Position numbers and translations under genes: made by a program. The notes under the pieces were generated by a model that saw nothing but the letters and a program-made list of their open reading frames with translations, was not told the origin of the DNA and did not search any database. A DNA stretch of 64,000 bases from Chitinophaga deserti (lineage in GTDB: Bacteria; Bacteroidota; Bacteroidia; Chitinophagales; Chitinophagaceae), in contig NZ_QFFK01000011.1 in assembly GCF_003149455.1 (NCBI RefSeq), forward strand, positions 113,259-177,258, written 5' to 3'. This document shows positions 19,399 to 28,389 of this stretch, one piece after another. Each line of letters opens with the position of its first letter. Position 1 is the first letter of the stretch.

Positions 19399-20052
19399 CT
19401 ATAAGATACCTCCCATCCATTCCTTCGTTTCCGCCGTAAGCAGAGAGATCACATCTTTCTTACCGGCTTTGAACGAATGATCAGCCCCTTCCAGCTTCAC
19501 CAACGTGGCCGTGGGCAATCTACTGCAAACTTCTTCGATAAGATCCCAGGTGGCCAGGGCATCTTTTGAGCCCTGCAGGAACAGCATGGGGATGCGGATG
19601 GCCTGTAAATGTGCAGCCCGGTCAGTAGAAGGCTTACCGGCAGCATGCAGCGGGAACCCGTAAAACACAACGCCTTTCACGGGACTTTCGGGATGTTCTG
19701 AAAGGTATTGGGAGGTCATTCTCCCTCCGAATGATTTGCCTGCAGCAAACAGGGGAATACCCGGTGCTATGGATTGTGCCTTTTCAATAGCGGCTGCAAT
19801 TGTAGCATAGGCTACAGCCGGAGTATCAGGCCGCTTCTTCTGCTGTTCGGTAAACGGGAAGTTGAAACGGAGGGTGGAAATACCAGCACCGGCAAGTGAT
19901 GCAGCCAGTGTTTCCATAAACACATGATCCATATTTGCCCCGGCACCATGTGCCAGTGTAAGAACACATACCGGTTTGGATGACGCCATGTATCTGGCAG
20001 AAACAGAACCGATGGCGGAGGACACTTTGATCTTCAGGGTTTTGGTGCTCAT
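19399..20052 (-). CDS. KANL3/Tex30-type alpha/beta hydrolase
   Basis: 217 aa, cytosolic, the usual size of this dienelactone-hydrolase-like group. LTLAHGAGANMDHVFM supplies the oxyanion loop, AAGKSFGGRMTSQ the nucleophile Ser elbow, LFLQGSKDALA the acidic residue and EGADHSFK the catalytic His. TLRFNFPFTEQQKKRPDTP is typical of the group. It is upstream of the PL6 gene on the same strand, separated by 110 bp. The substrate is unknown. Confidence 0.88.
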   Translation of the reverse strand: MSTKTLKIKVSSAIGSVSARYMASSKPVCVLTLAHGAGANMDHVFMETLAASLAGAGISTLRFNFPFTEQQKKRPDTPAVAYATIAAAIEKAQSIAPGIPLFAAGKSFGGRMTSQYLSEHPESPVKGVVFYGFPLHAAGKPSTDRAAHLQAIRIPMLFLQGSKDALATWDLIEEVCSRLPTATLVKLEGADHSFKAGKKDVISLLTAETKEWMGGIL

Positions 20053-20087
20053 AGCGGAAAATTACTGTGTTTCCCCCAAAAGAAAAA

Positions 20088-20114
20088 ACCGGCCCCGCGT
20101 AATGCGAAGCCGGT
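20088..20114 (-). terminator. Terminator for the beta-propeller lipoprotein gene
   Basis: ACCGGC (20088-20093) pairs with GCCGGT (20109-20114), with an inner CGC/GCG stem; read on the minus strand it is followed by a run of T. Confidence 0.7.
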
Positions 20115-20137
20115 AACTGATATCATGGCAAGGGATG

Positions 20138-21652
20138 TTACTTTTTAGGAGAGAATACCCTGATCACGCCATCATCTTCACTGCTCACAATGAGAAGGCT
20201 CTTCTTCGAAGGACTACTCTTCGCATCCACGAACAGCACACCTTCAGGTGCATCGCCCGTTTTCACGATATGGAGGAAGGTGGGAGCGAGGGGATTGGTT
20301 ACATCATAAATGGCTACTGCATCCACCCGTTCCATACCAATAAAGGCGATAGACCTGTTGCCCATGATGCCGATAGCGATGCCTTCCGGCTCAACGCTTT
20401 TATCATCACTGCGGGCATCATCATAAATACCGGCTTCTTTGGCTTTTACATCCAGCTCGTTCTTGCTGTCGAACAGGAGGGCTCCGGTATTACCGTTCCA
20501 TACGGAGAAGGAGCGTGCCCCAAAGGAATAGAGGGCTTCGTACAGTCCGTCGTTATTGGCATCACCGAGCGTTTTGGTAACCGTGAGCCTGCCGAGGGCG
20601 CTTTCTGCTTTCAGGGCGGCAGCATCGGGGAACACAGCGGGATCAAGCTGCAGGTCTTTTACCCGGGCGTTTTCCGCGTAAGCATCCCATTCGCGCACAT
20701 CTCCCTCATTTACCGTGAAAAGGTGCGGTATGCCGGCGGAATTCAGCAATACGGCCATGGCATCGGGCTGGTACATCCCTTTTACCGGTACTTTTTTGAA
20801 TACGATGCCACCGTCTTTATCGGACACATCTACCGCGTTCGCATCCGTATTGTAGTCTTTAAAACCAAGGGGGAATATCTCCGTGATGGTTTTACCGGTG
20901 AGGTCGATCTTAGCAATGCCATTGTTTTCCTGCAGCGTTACCCAGGCGGTTTTGGAATCAGGAGCCACGGTGATGTATTCAGGCTCTACATGCTGAGCGA
21001 AGCCAGCACCCGGACCGAAGATACGGAAGCCTTTCAGTGCAAGAGCCACCTGCTGGGGAGCAAAGCCGCTGAAGTCGAGGGTAGTTACAGTGTAGTTGTC
21101 AGTAACATTAATGAGTGAAACGGAACCAACGGGATCGGCGGAATAATCGGTAGCAGGTTCGCCTTCATTGGCGGTCAGTATCCATTTACCATCGGGGGAG
21201 AAAGTCACCATATCGGGCATGGCGCCAACGGTGATGGTTTTGATGAGGGAGTTGTCGCTGGTATTGTACACATCTACGCGGCCGGCGGAAGTTTTATTAA
21301 TACCTTCAATGGCAGCGGCCAGTTTGCCGTTGTAAACGGCCACACTGTTCACCACGCCTCCGGCAGGGAGGATGTCTTTCTTCAGGTCGGTGATTTTAGC
21401 GGGATCGGAGAGGTCCAGCACTTTGATCATGTTGATGCCGTCGTTCTTTACCACAAACAGGCGTTTGGTGGAAGGATCGTAGGCACTGATTTCGGCAGCA
21501 CCTTTAGCCCCGATATCGATCATCCCGATTTCTTCGAAAGAAGCGGGGTCTTCTATCACCGGGGTATCGGGGTTCTTAACATCATCTTTGGAACAGGCGG
21601 CAAATGCCAGGCTTGCAGCAACCGGCAACAGGAACTTGATTTTAGTACGCAT
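20138..21652 (-). CDS. Choice-of-anchor-I beta-propeller lipoprotein
   Basis: 504 aa. The N-terminus MRTKIKFLLPVAASLAFAAC is a lipoprotein signal with the lipobox cysteine at 20. The rest is a repeated beta-propeller of the choice-of-anchor-I / phytase-like esterase type: SAYDPSTKRLFVVKNDGINM, PDMVTFSPDGKWILTANEGE, EPEYITVAPDSKTAWVTLQE, EPEGIAIGIMGNRSIAFIGM, APEGVLFVDAKSS. Such proteins are often found with phosphate or nucleotide metabolism, and some are annotated as alkaline phosphatases, but no catalytic residue set can be defined here. It should sit in an envelope membrane, possibly surface-exposed. Confidence 0.85.
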   Translation of the reverse strand: MRTKIKFLLPVAASLAFAACSKDDVKNPDTPVIEDPASFEEIGMIDIGAKGAAEISAYDPSTKRLFVVKNDGINMIKVLDLSDPAKITDLKKDILPAGGVVNSVAVYNGKLAAAIEGINKTSAGRVDVYNTSDNSLIKTITVGAMPDMVTFSPDGKWILTANEGEPATDYSADPVGSVSLINVTDNYTVTTLDFSGFAPQQVALALKGFRIFGPGAGFAQHVEPEYITVAPDSKTAWVTLQENNGIAKIDLTGKTITEIFPLGFKDYNTDANAVDVSDKDGGIVFKKVPVKGMYQPDAMAVLLNSAGIPHLFTVNEGDVREWDAYAENARVKDLQLDPAVFPDAAALKAESALGRLTVTKTLGDANNDGLYEALYSFGARSFSVWNGNTGALLFDSKNELDVKAKEAGIYDDARSDDKSVEPEGIAIGIMGNRSIAFIGMERVDAVAIYDVTNPLAPTFLHIVKTGDAPEGVLFVDAKSSPSKKSLLIVSSEDDGVIRVFSPKK

Positions 21653-22163
21653 GAATCTATGTAGGTTTTAGACCGCGCAAGAGTATCAAGTTCCTGTGAC
21701 CGCATTGTGACCGGAAGGTTATCAGATTGTTATGTAAGTGAGAAGGACCATTGGGTGCGCATTGAAATGAGTAATAGCGTAGCGGCACACTCTTATCCGG
21801 CCGGCAAGAATAGCCGGCCTTTTGTAATCCGGCATTAACAGCAGTAGTAACAGCCATAATGTTATGATTTGGTATTTGCCCGTAACCTGTTTACCTTTAG
21901 TAAACACAGTGCTGCCCATCCCAACGGTGTTTCAGTAAAACTGCACTTGAATCATGCAGTTTTTCATCACCGCCTGTTAATACCCGAAAATCGAAAGGAA
22001 TATTATTATTGAAGACAATGGCGACAGGACGTACGCAATCTTGCCATGGTAGCCTGATCTGGCGATTCTATGGAAAAAACTTTTCAACCTGCAGATGTTA
22101 AGGGCAGTGGTCCTTAGCAAGCATATGTCCTGCAAGGACTAAGCCTGCCGCAAAAAAACATAC
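21653..22163. other. 511-bp gap, no gene recognised
   Basis: The only structured element is a terminator-like hairpin at 21799-21823. Short frames inside it have no recognisable features. Confidence 0.6.
21799..21823 (+). terminator. Orphan terminator-like hairpin
   Basis: GGCCGGC (21799-21805) and GCCGGCC (21813-21819) enclose a 7-nt loop and are followed by TTTTG. No plus-strand gene precedes it, so either a small RNA or a lost gene may have ended here. Confidence 0.45.
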
Positions 22164-22526
22164 ATGAAAAAGATCTTACTGGTTGAAGACGACCCTGCCA
22201 TTCAGGAAATGTTCAGCATGGTATTTAAGGAACCGGAATACACTATCACATGTTACATGAATGGTCAACTGCTGCTTAAAAATAACTACCCATTACCGGA
22301 TATTTTCATACTCGATAAGCAATTATCCGGTAACGATGGATTGGATATATGCCGCCATCTGAAGAGCCACTCCCAGACATGCCTTATCCCCGTGGTGATG
22401 ATTTCCGCCAATCCCCTTATTCTTGAACTCGCCCGGGAAGCAGGCGCTGATAATGTATTGCTGAAACCTTTCCGGCTGGCCGCCCTGAGGGAAATGGTGA
22501 GTACATTTGTATATGGTATTTATTGA
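22164..22526 (+). CDS. Stand-alone response-regulator receiver protein
   Basis: 120 aa, a single CheY-like receiver domain without an output domain. D9 and D10 (LLVEDDPAIQE) form the acidic pocket, D51 (IFILDKQLSG) is the phospho-acceptor, S81 (VVMISANP) and K101 (LLKPF) complete the site. The usual T at the S81 position is conservatively replaced by S. No histidine kinase is adjacent, so the partner is unknown; single-domain receivers usually relay phosphate or act by protein-protein contact. It is followed by a bidirectional terminator. Confidence 0.95.
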   Translation: MKKILLVEDDPAIQEMFSMVFKEPEYTITCYMNGQLLLKNNYPLPDIFILDKQLSGNDGLDICRHLKSHSQTCLIPVVMISANPLILELAREAGADNVLLKPFRLAALREMVSTFVYGIY

Positions 22527-22550
22527 ATATAGCCACATACCTCAATAAGA

Positions 22551-22577
22551 AAGCCGGGCCTCAACAGCCCGGCTTTT
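22551..22577. terminator. Bidirectional terminator
   Basis: AAGCCGGGC (22551-22559) and GCCCGGCTT (22567-22575) arms followed by TTT, between the convergent receiver gene and the propeller lipoprotein gene. Confidence 0.85.
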
Positions 22578-22599
22578 TCATGCAGCCCATATTCCCCTG

Positions 22600-23607
22600 T
22601 TAGTGCGTGCATTCATGGAAACTGTCACCAGCCGGGTAGCTGAACAGGTTCACGAGGCGCCAGCGGGCTTTATACAGTCCGATAGAAGTATTTTTATATA
22701 CCAGTGCATTGTTGATATCGATGACCTGATCCGTACGCCAGGTTTCTCCTCCAACGCCGGTAGCTCTCGCCAGAATAGTGGCATAGCCCGACGGACCGGA
22801 AGTAACGGATTTCACCGCTGTGAGCGTTTTCTGCAGGGTGAATGCACCCGTTACCACATTGAACTTATAGATGTAACCGGAATTGGTGAGCCAAAGATCG
22901 GTAGTACTGCCATGAACAGGGAAAAGGTCGTGCGCGTTGCCCTGTGGCATAGTCCAGGTTTTCTTCAATGTCAGGGCCGGACTGCGGCAGCTGTTGTTGT
23001 AGGAATAAACACGGATGATGTTCTTACCTGCGGCATACAACTGCTGGCGGGCGTGGTCCCACACTACATTATGTACATCCGGGAAGGCGATGGGACCGGT
23101 CTGGTCAGATGCATCGTTGATATATGAATCCGTTACAAAGATCTTGAGGTAGCCGCCTGTGCTGGAGGCTGTCACGATGTTGCCATTGGGCAGCAGCTCG
23201 GCAGAGTGGGTGTTTCCGCCGGCATAGTCGAACCAGATGGCTTTTTTGGAGCTGACATTGATAAGTGCAACACCGCCGCCGGAGGCAGTGGCGAGGATGT
23301 AGTTGCCATTATAAACCAGTTTGGCTTCGCTAAGGTTAGAAAACCAGGATTGGGCCGTGGTGTGGATCATGGCATAAGAAGCATTGGCCTTCCATTCCCA
23401 GGTGATGGCGTTGCCATTGGCTACATCTACCATAATGATGCGGGCATTCTTCTGATCGCAGATAATGATCTCTTTTGGAGTGGCCAGGGCTTCTTCCGTT
23501 ACAGAAAGCGTTTCAGGCCGGTTGACTGCGGGCGCTACAGGGTTCGGGTCTTCTTTACAGGATACTGCCGCCAAAGCAAGCGCGGCGGCTAAAAACAGTG
23601 ATTTCAT
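22600..23607 (-). CDS. Beta-propeller lipoprotein, DUF6528-like
   Basis: 335 aa from ATG 23607, which starts a lipoprotein signal (MKSLFLAAALALAAVSC, cysteine 17); the frame runs 20 codons further but adds a non-signal tail. Repeats of propeller type are visible: EIIICDQKNARIIMVDVANG, AKLVYNGNYILATASGGGVA, HSAELLPNGNIVTASSTGGY, VVWDHARQQLYAAGKNIIRV, VHGSTTDLWLTNSGYIYKFN. The opening ICDQxNxRIxxxD and WEWKA suggest the DUF6528 group, but this was judged by eye. No enzymatic motif is visible. It may bind carbohydrate or protein at the cell surface. Monocistronic. Confidence 0.75.
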   Translation of the reverse strand: MKSLFLAAALALAAVSCKEDPNPVAPAVNRPETLSVTEEALATPKEIIICDQKNARIIMVDVANGNAITWEWKANASYAMIHTTAQSWFSNLSEAKLVYNGNYILATASGGGVALINVSSKKAIWFDYAGGNTHSAELLPNGNIVTASSTGGYLKIFVTDSYINDASDQTGPIAFPDVHNVVWDHARQQLYAAGKNIIRVYSYNNSCRSPALTLKKTWTMPQGNAHDLFPVHGSTTDLWLTNSGYIYKFNVVTGAFTLQKTLTAVKSVTSGPSGYATILARATGVGGETWRTDQVIDINNALVYKNTSIGLYKARWRLVNLFSYPAGDSFHECTH

Positions 23608-24014
23608 GGGTGAATTGCGTTTAGGGTGGAAACTTGGTGATAGATTAAATGGAACCGGGCTGCACAACGGGAATCTCTATCAAGATAACAATTTCCAACA
23701 AAACGAAACTATTTAATAATTATCCGTAACCTTCTTTGTAATACTTTGAAACTATTTTATCGCCCTATTTAAGCAATGAAATACGCACAGGTCCAATCAT
23801 TACATTTGAATATCAACTAATTAAGTTAAAGATATACGCTGAAGAACATGAGCAGTCAAAAGAAATGAAACCAAACAATCGCGCATTAAGTGAAGGTTTT
23901 GGCCAGGCGCTCCGAAATTCGTAATATTATAGACATTCAACCCCGGTAGATTCAGCCTCATTTCAGGAATAAGCCCCAATAGCCCCGTTCATTCCTCCCG
24001 TCATCGTTCCAATT
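23608..24014. other. 407-bp gap between divergent genes
   Basis: It contains the upstream regions of the divergent genes at 23607 and 24015. I see no RNA gene, repeat or convincing promoter box in it. Confidence 0.5.
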
Positions 24015-25205
24015 ATGAACAACAAATCAGCAGCCGTCCCGCAACAGGTTAAAACCGCCCCGTCCTTTTTCCCGGCACCGGAAGCTTCGTTTTTCGCTCC
24101 GGCCCCTCAGCCTGCTGTGCAAAAAGCACCCACTCATGTTCAACCCGCACGCATACAACGCACACCTGAAGATACCGGCGCCATGCATGAAGATCTGGCG
24201 GATGAATACCGCAGCTCCCATGGCCTAACGGAAGAAGAAGGCTTTTCTACAGGACGCATCGTTTACCAGCTGAGCGATCCCGTGTTTGTCCTGAATAATG
24301 AACCACATACTTCCCGATTATATTCCGCCACTGTAGTGGCATGGTCCAATACCCGCGCCATCTGGCCGGTACTGAATTCCCCCGGCGCAAGGGTCACTTT
24401 CGTCCGCTACATCCTTCAGTTCGATCAAACGAACTGCCGCCCGTACCACACGGGAGACGCCAGCGGTGAAGCCAGCTGCGAAGCCACCGCCACAGCCCTG
24501 CAAACCTTTGAGAACGTATGCCAGGGCTATGCTACGCAGATGTACACCCGCTATACCTCCGCTCCCCGCGCTGATGCAGACACCTCATCACGCCTATCAT
24601 CCATAGCACGTATAGACGTAGGGGATGTTCCTGTAAAGTTCCATATCCCCATCTTCATCGCCTCCGTACCCGGCCATGCATTCAATGCCGTACAAATCGC
24701 CACCGACCCCGCAGATATTCATTCCTACATCTTCTTCGAACCACAAAACGATGAGGTATTCACGGGAGACAGCGCCACACTTCGCTCGGGCATCTATGCC
24801 AGCGCAGGCATGGTTACCCTCAGCCGCTTAACCAGTTTCAATGAAACCGGCCAATATGATCAGCAGGATACCCATACCTTTATCATTGACAGCAACAATA
24901 CCTTCACAGGACTGGTCTTAAGCCTCGAGGAACGCTTACCCATTTCCCGTATCATGGGAAACATATTTATTGCAGACGACATCGCCACATGGAGAACGCT
25001 GCAGGCCAGCCGTCCGGGCACCACCTACGAAACCATTATCAGCGAAACCATCAGTAATATATCAGACGCCATACTGGCGCGGGTGTTCCCCTTCCTTAAC
25101 GGCAGGCGCTTCCGCCGCACCCCGGGAGGAGTGCTCGAAACGATGGACAGAACGATCTTCCTGTCTCTGATGAACAGGCCATCGCTGGAGAGTTTGATTC
25201 CGTAA
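24015..25205 (+). CDS. Possible contractile-injection-system cargo with papain-like protease fold
   Basis: 396 aa, not confidently recognised. Residues 1-50 are a proline/alanine-rich, low-complexity leader (SFFPAPEASFFAPAPQPAVQ ending ARIQRTP). This type of N-terminus is common in Bacteroidota proteins loaded into extracellular contractile injection systems and in DUF4157 toxins, although the DUF4157 HExxH motif is absent. The core has C155 (EASCEATATAL), H221 (VPGHAFNAVQI) and E242/Q244 (IFFEPQND). The HAFN...EPQ pair recalls the papain-like domain of agglutinin-type proteases, which would make it a cysteine protease. No injection-system genes lie nearby, and no immunity gene is obvious. 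There is no signal peptide. Function is inferred, not established. Confidence 0.5.
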   Translation: MNNKSAAVPQQVKTAPSFFPAPEASFFAPAPQPAVQKAPTHVQPARIQRTPEDTGAMHEDLADEYRSSHGLTEEEGFSTGRIVYQLSDPVFVLNNEPHTSRLYSATVVAWSNTRAIWPVLNSPGARVTFVRYILQFDQTNCRPYHTGDASGEASCEATATALQTFENVCQGYATQMYTRYTSAPRADADTSSRLSSIARIDVGDVPVKFHIPIFIASVPGHAFNAVQIATDPADIHSYIFFEPQNDEVFTGDSATLRSGIYASAGMVTLSRLTSFNETGQYDQQDTHTFIIDSNNTFTGLVLSLEERLPISRIMGNIFIADDIATWRTLQASRPGTTYETIISETISNISDAILARVFPFLNGRRFRRTPGGVLETMDRTIFLSLMNRPSLESLIP

Positions 25206-25280
25206 AGGGAGGAGATTATTTTTATGCCGGTTTCGCAATGGTTAGTTTCTTCAACTGCTTTTTGATCCCCCTAAACCAAA

Positions 25281-25310
25281 AAGCCGCGCCCATCTAATAC
25301 AGCGCGGCTT
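25281..25310. terminator. Bidirectional terminator
   Basis: AAGCCGCGC (25281-25289) and GCGCGGCTT (25302-25310) arms between the convergent genes ending at 25205 and 25332, with A-rich and T-rich flanks. Confidence 0.8.
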
Positions 25311-25331
25311 CTTATATATCTAAAGCATTTA

Positions 25332-25727
25332 TCACAACATCTCCACCATCTGCAGGTTATTCCCGCAGGTATCATCAAACACCGCGATCTTCACGGTCCC
25401 CATTTCGGTAGGCTTCACACTGAAGGCTACGCCTAAACTCACGAGCCGGTCGTATTCTGCCTGTACATTGTCTACATTGAACTGGGTGTAGGGGATGCCG
25501 GCATCATATAATGCCTTCTGGTATACTTTGGCGGGCTCAAAGTGTAGGGGAGCGGGCTCCAGCAGCACTTCGGTACCATCCTGTTCTTCTTTGGATACAA
25601 TGGTAAGCCAGCGGCTGGATTCACTCACGGGTACATCCACTTTCTTGATGAACCCCAGTTTCTCCGTGTAGAATGCTAATGCTTTGTCCTGATCAAGGAC
25701 GGGTATGCCAATTACTTTTACGCGCAT
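25332..25727 (-). CDS. VOC-superfamily (glyoxalase/bleomycin-resistance fold) protein
   Basis: 131 aa. Two beta-alpha-beta-beta-beta modules: MRVKVIGIPVLDQDKALAFYTEKLGF, then YTQFNVDNVQAEYDRLVSLGVAF, ending VAVFDDTCGNNLQMVE-like (VKIAVFDDTCGNNLQMVEM) with the conserved D-x-G-N and the terminal E metal-ligand position. The usual N-terminal His ligand is replaced (GIPV), as in many non-GloI members, so the reaction is unknown. An AraC-type regulator (25780-26166) is transcribed towards it on the same strand, 52 bp upstream, and probably shares the transcript. Confidence 0.9.
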   Translation of the reverse strand: MRVKVIGIPVLDQDKALAFYTEKLGFIKKVDVPVSESSRWLTIVSKEEQDGTEVLLEPAPLHFEPAKVYQKALYDAGIPYTQFNVDNVQAEYDRLVSLGVAFSVKPTEMGTVKIAVFDDTCGNNLQMVEML

Positions 25728-25779
25728 GTTGCAGGTGTTTTAGTGTTACAGGATGCAAGATCCGCCATCCGGCTGTAAA

Positions 25780-26166
25780 TCACTTTGCGAAAATTGCTCT
25801 TTTTTGAAACTCCCCGGGTGCCATGCCCGTTTTCCGCCTGAAAAGCGTACTGAACGAAGCCGGACTTTCAAACCCCACGGCAAAACAACTCTCTGATACA
25901 CTCATGCCCCGCCTGAGGTAATGCTTGGACTGCTCAATCCTCCGGTCGGTCATGTACTGCCTCGGGGAAAGACCATAGTAGCGCTTAAACAGGCGCAGCA
26001 GGTGAAACTTAGACGTATAACGGATGTGAGACAGCATATCCAGGTTCAGCTCCTGATCGAAGTGCTGGTCAATATAGTTTTTGGTACCAATCACCGTTTG
26101 CAATTGGTGGGTATTGGAATAGCATAATTCCCTGATCCGGATGATTTCGCTATGGTAAAACGTCAT
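25780..26166 (-). CDS. Short AraC-family regulator (DNA-binding domain only)
   Basis: 128 aa, essentially the C-terminal double HTH of AraC/XylS regulators with a short N-terminal helix and no ligand-binding domain. LNLDMLSHIRYTSKFHLLRL is the first HTH, YGLSPRQYMTDRRIEQSKHY the linker helix, and MSVSESCFAVGFESPASFST the second HTH followed by FRRKTGMAPGEFQK. Full-length members are about 280 aa, but short stand-alone versions are common in Bacteroidota. Probably regulates the VOC gene downstream. Confidence 0.92.
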   Translation of the reverse strand: MTFYHSEIIRIRELCYSNTHQLQTVIGTKNYIDQHFDQELNLDMLSHIRYTSKFHLLRLFKRYYGLSPRQYMTDRRIEQSKHYLRRGMSVSESCFAVGFESPASFSTLFRRKTGMAPGEFQKRAIFAK

Positions 26167-26186
26167 AATACTAAGATACGAAATGC

Positions 26187-26744
26187 TCAGCGCTTCGCAT
26201 ACCTGCGGAAAAAGCCCTCCAGCACCTTGCCCTTCTCCCGGTCGAAGTAAATCATGGGCAGGAGGTAGGCAAAACGGCCGTTACCATTCATGCACACATC
26301 GAGGACAGGATAAAACGTCCCGGCAATATGGAACGTAACGAAATAACGCCGGTCAATGTCAAGCGTATCATATGGATTGGCTTCTCCATAGCGGTTGTAA
26401 TAGTAAGCAACAGGCATGGCTACTATGGAATCGGGCGGAAAATGGTCAACACCGCAGTCTATGGAATACAGCACCTGGTATTGCAGCACTGGAGAAATAT
26501 CCCTTTGCCGGAATTTACTGCCCATGGCAGCAGTATCAAAATACCGCTCCAGCGCCTGACCGTACAATGGGGTGCTCTTTATCAGGTCTTCAGAAAGACT
26601 ACAATTTGTTGGTGCCTCTTTAAAATAACGATACAAACTGTTAACTGCCGGGGGCAACGCACCGGGGCCTTCAAACTTTACCTGGGCGGTAGTATGCAGG
26701 CTGGCGAACAGGAGGGCCAGACTTAAAAGGGGTAGTGTTTTCAT
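26187..26744 (-). CDS. Exported hypothetical protein
   Basis: 185 aa from ATG 26744, selected because it begins a clean signal peptide (MKTLPLLSLALLFASLHTTAQ); the frame continues 21 codons upstream without signal character. I do not recognise the family. Features seen: SLYRYFKEAPTNCSLSEDLI, YYYNRYGEANPYDTLD and IAGTFYPVLDVCMNGNGRFA. Two cysteines in the mature part could form a disulfide. Expected in the periplasm. It lies between an AraC-type and a Crp-type gene on the same strand, 70 bp from the latter. Confidence 0.75.
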   Translation of the reverse strand: MKTLPLLSLALLFASLHTTAQVKFEGPGALPPAVNSLYRYFKEAPTNCSLSEDLIKSTPLYGQALERYFDTAAMGSKFRQRDISPVLQYQVLYSIDCGVDHFPPDSIVAMPVAYYYNRYGEANPYDTLDIDRRYFVTFHIAGTFYPVLDVCMNGNGRFAYLLPMIYFDREKGKVLEGFFRRYAKR

Positions 26745-26814
26745 TTGTTGTAGTATATGCAGGCAAGATAACGGGTAAACACAACCGTGGAAATTGATAT
26801 AAATCAAATTCGCT

Positions 26815-27381
26815 TCACATAGATGATCGTATACGGCTCAGCGTTTCCATCGTGATGCCGAGGTACGATGCGATGTGCTTTAAAGGCGCCCTGCGCACGA
26901 TCTCGGGCTGGGTATTGAGCAGGAAGAGGTACCTATCGCGCGCCCGTTCCCTGCGCAGGTAATACAGCCGCTCTTCGCTCTGCATGTAATATTTGGAAGT
27001 CAATACCCTGCCCGCCACATTGAACTCAGGGAACATCACGTAAATATCCTGCAGTTCCTGGAAACTGATGCCATGCACCACCGTATCTTCCAGCGCTACA
27101 ATACTTTCCTCGCCGGGAATTTGCAGGAAGAAGCTTTTGGCGGAAATGATCACATCGTTTTCCTGCATGAACCAGGCCGTGATCTTAACATCGTTCCGCT
27201 CATAGAAGCAATGCAGCATGCCGCGCTCCACGAAATAGATATGGCTGCATACCTGCCCCCGTTTCAGCAACACTTCATTCCTGGCTATTTCACGGGAAAC
27301 CAGTACCGACGACAGGTGTGCTGTTAATCCGGCCGACATGGGAGAAATGCTATTCAACAGCGTAAACAGCGCATCATTCAT
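26815..27381 (-). CDS. Crp/Fnr-family transcriptional regulator
   Basis: 188 aa. Residues 15-125 form the cyclic-nucleotide-binding-type beta-barrel (NEVLLKRGQVCSHIYFVERG, MLHCFYERNDVKITAWFMQENDV). Residues 140-188 are the winged HTH, with LKHIASYLGITMETLSRIRS as recognition segment; the protein ends shortly after it, a little short of the usual 190-230 aa. The residues that bind cAMP phosphate in Crp are not conserved, as is normal for the numerous Bacteroidota paralogues, and there is no Fnr cysteine set. It is divergent from the SDR gene at 27547 and may regulate it. Confidence 0.9.
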   Translation of the reverse strand: MNDALFTLLNSISPMSAGLTAHLSSVLVSREIARNEVLLKRGQVCSHIYFVERGMLHCFYERNDVKITAWFMQENDVIISAKSFFLQIPGEESIVALEDTVVHGISFQELQDIYVMFPEFNVAGRVLTSKYYMQSEERLYYLRRERARDRYLFLLNTQPEIVRRAPLKHIASYLGITMETLSRIRSSM

Positions 27382-27517
27382 TTTGGGGTAGTTTCTTTAA
27401 AAATATGCAAAAACCATGAATCCGGTCAACTCCAACATGCTTGCATTTCCGTATTTTTGAGCCTCACAGCAAAGCAAATTTGAGCCCTGCAGCAAAACGC
27501 CCATTTATCACCCGCAG

Positions 27518-27525
27518 TACCTTTG
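27518..27525 (+). promoter_or_regulatory. -7 box before the SDR gene
   Basis: TACCTTTG matches TAnnTTTG and ends 21 bp before the ATG at 27547; it also argues against an earlier start inside the box. No clear -33 element. Confidence 0.45.
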
Positions 27526-27546
27526 TACTACAAAATCACTGATAAA

Positions 27547-28389
27547 ATGAGCAAAGTAGTTTTAGTAACAGGTGCCTCCGCGGGCATTGGCAAAGCAACC
27601 GCGAAACACCTGGCAGCAAAGGGATACACCGTTTACGGCGCCGCCCGCAGGGTACAAAAAATGGAGAGCTTAAAAGCATTGGGCGTAAAAGTGCTGGAAA
27701 TGGATGTAACCTCCGAACCCTCCATGGCCGCAGGCATTAAAGCCATCCTCGATGCGGAAGGCCGCATAGATGTACTGGTGAACAATGCCGGCTTCGGATC
27801 GTATGGCGCTTTCGAAGAAATTCCCCTGGCGGAAGCAAAGTACCAGATGGAAGTAAACGTGTTCGGCGCTGCAAGGGTTACACAGCTGGTATTACCCTCC
27901 ATGATCGCAAACAGGTTTGGAAAGATCATCAATATCACATCTGTCGGCGGTAAGATCGCCAGCGCCTTTGGAGCCTGGTACCACGCCAGCAAGTTTGCAC
28001 TGGAAGGATTGAGCGATAGTCTCCGTAACGAAGTAAAGCAGTTCGGGGTAGATGTGATTGTGGTAGAGCCGGGGGGCATTAAATCAGAATGGGGCGGCAT
28101 TGCGGCGGAAAACCTGCTGAAAGTATCGGGCAACGGCCGCTATAGCAAAACTGCCAGGGATTATGCTGACAGGCTCAATGCCATCGAGCAATCCGTTGGT
28201 ATGGACCCCGAGGTAATCGCGGAAGTAATTGAAACCGCCATTACGGCAAAAGAACCGGAAACCCGCTATGCAGCCGGGTATATGGCTAACGAAATTCTGG
28301 CATTGCGGAAAACTATGACAGACAAAGAAATGGATAACATGCTGCACAACGAATTACTGAACACCATCAAACATGACGCCGGAGTATAA
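27547..28389 (+). CDS. Short-chain dehydrogenase/reductase (oxidoreductase)
   Basis: 280 aa from ATG 27547. Classical SDR: NAD(P)-binding TGASAGIG at 8-15, ARR after beta2 (GAARRVQ, favouring NADPH), D53 in MDVTSE, NNAG at 79-82, catalytic S132 (INITSVGG) and YHASK at 145-149. The extended C-terminus (residues 200-280) resembles the YbbO / 17-beta-hydroxysteroid-like subgroup. The substrate is unknown. The stop overlaps the downstream AraC-type gene by 17 bp, so the two are translationally coupled, and the regulator may control this operon. Confidence 0.95.
   Translation: MSKVVLVTGASAGIGKATAKHLAAKGYTVYGAARRVQKMESLKALGVKVLEMDVTSEPSMAAGIKAILDAEGRIDVLVNNAGFGSYGAFEEIPLAEAKYQMEVNVFGAARVTQLVLPSMIANRFGKIINITSVGGKIASAFGAWYHASKFALEGLSDSLRNEVKQFGVDVIVVEPGGIKSEWGGIAAENLLKVSGNGRYSKTARDYADRLNAIEQSVGMDPEVIAEVIETAITAKEPETRYAAGYMANEILALRKTMTDKEMDNMLHNELLNTIKHDAGV

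Noticed and set aside
20135..21118. 327-aa plus-strand frame opposite the propeller lipoprotein
   Set aside because: Antisense to a clear lipoprotein with repeated propeller motifs; no own start or motif.
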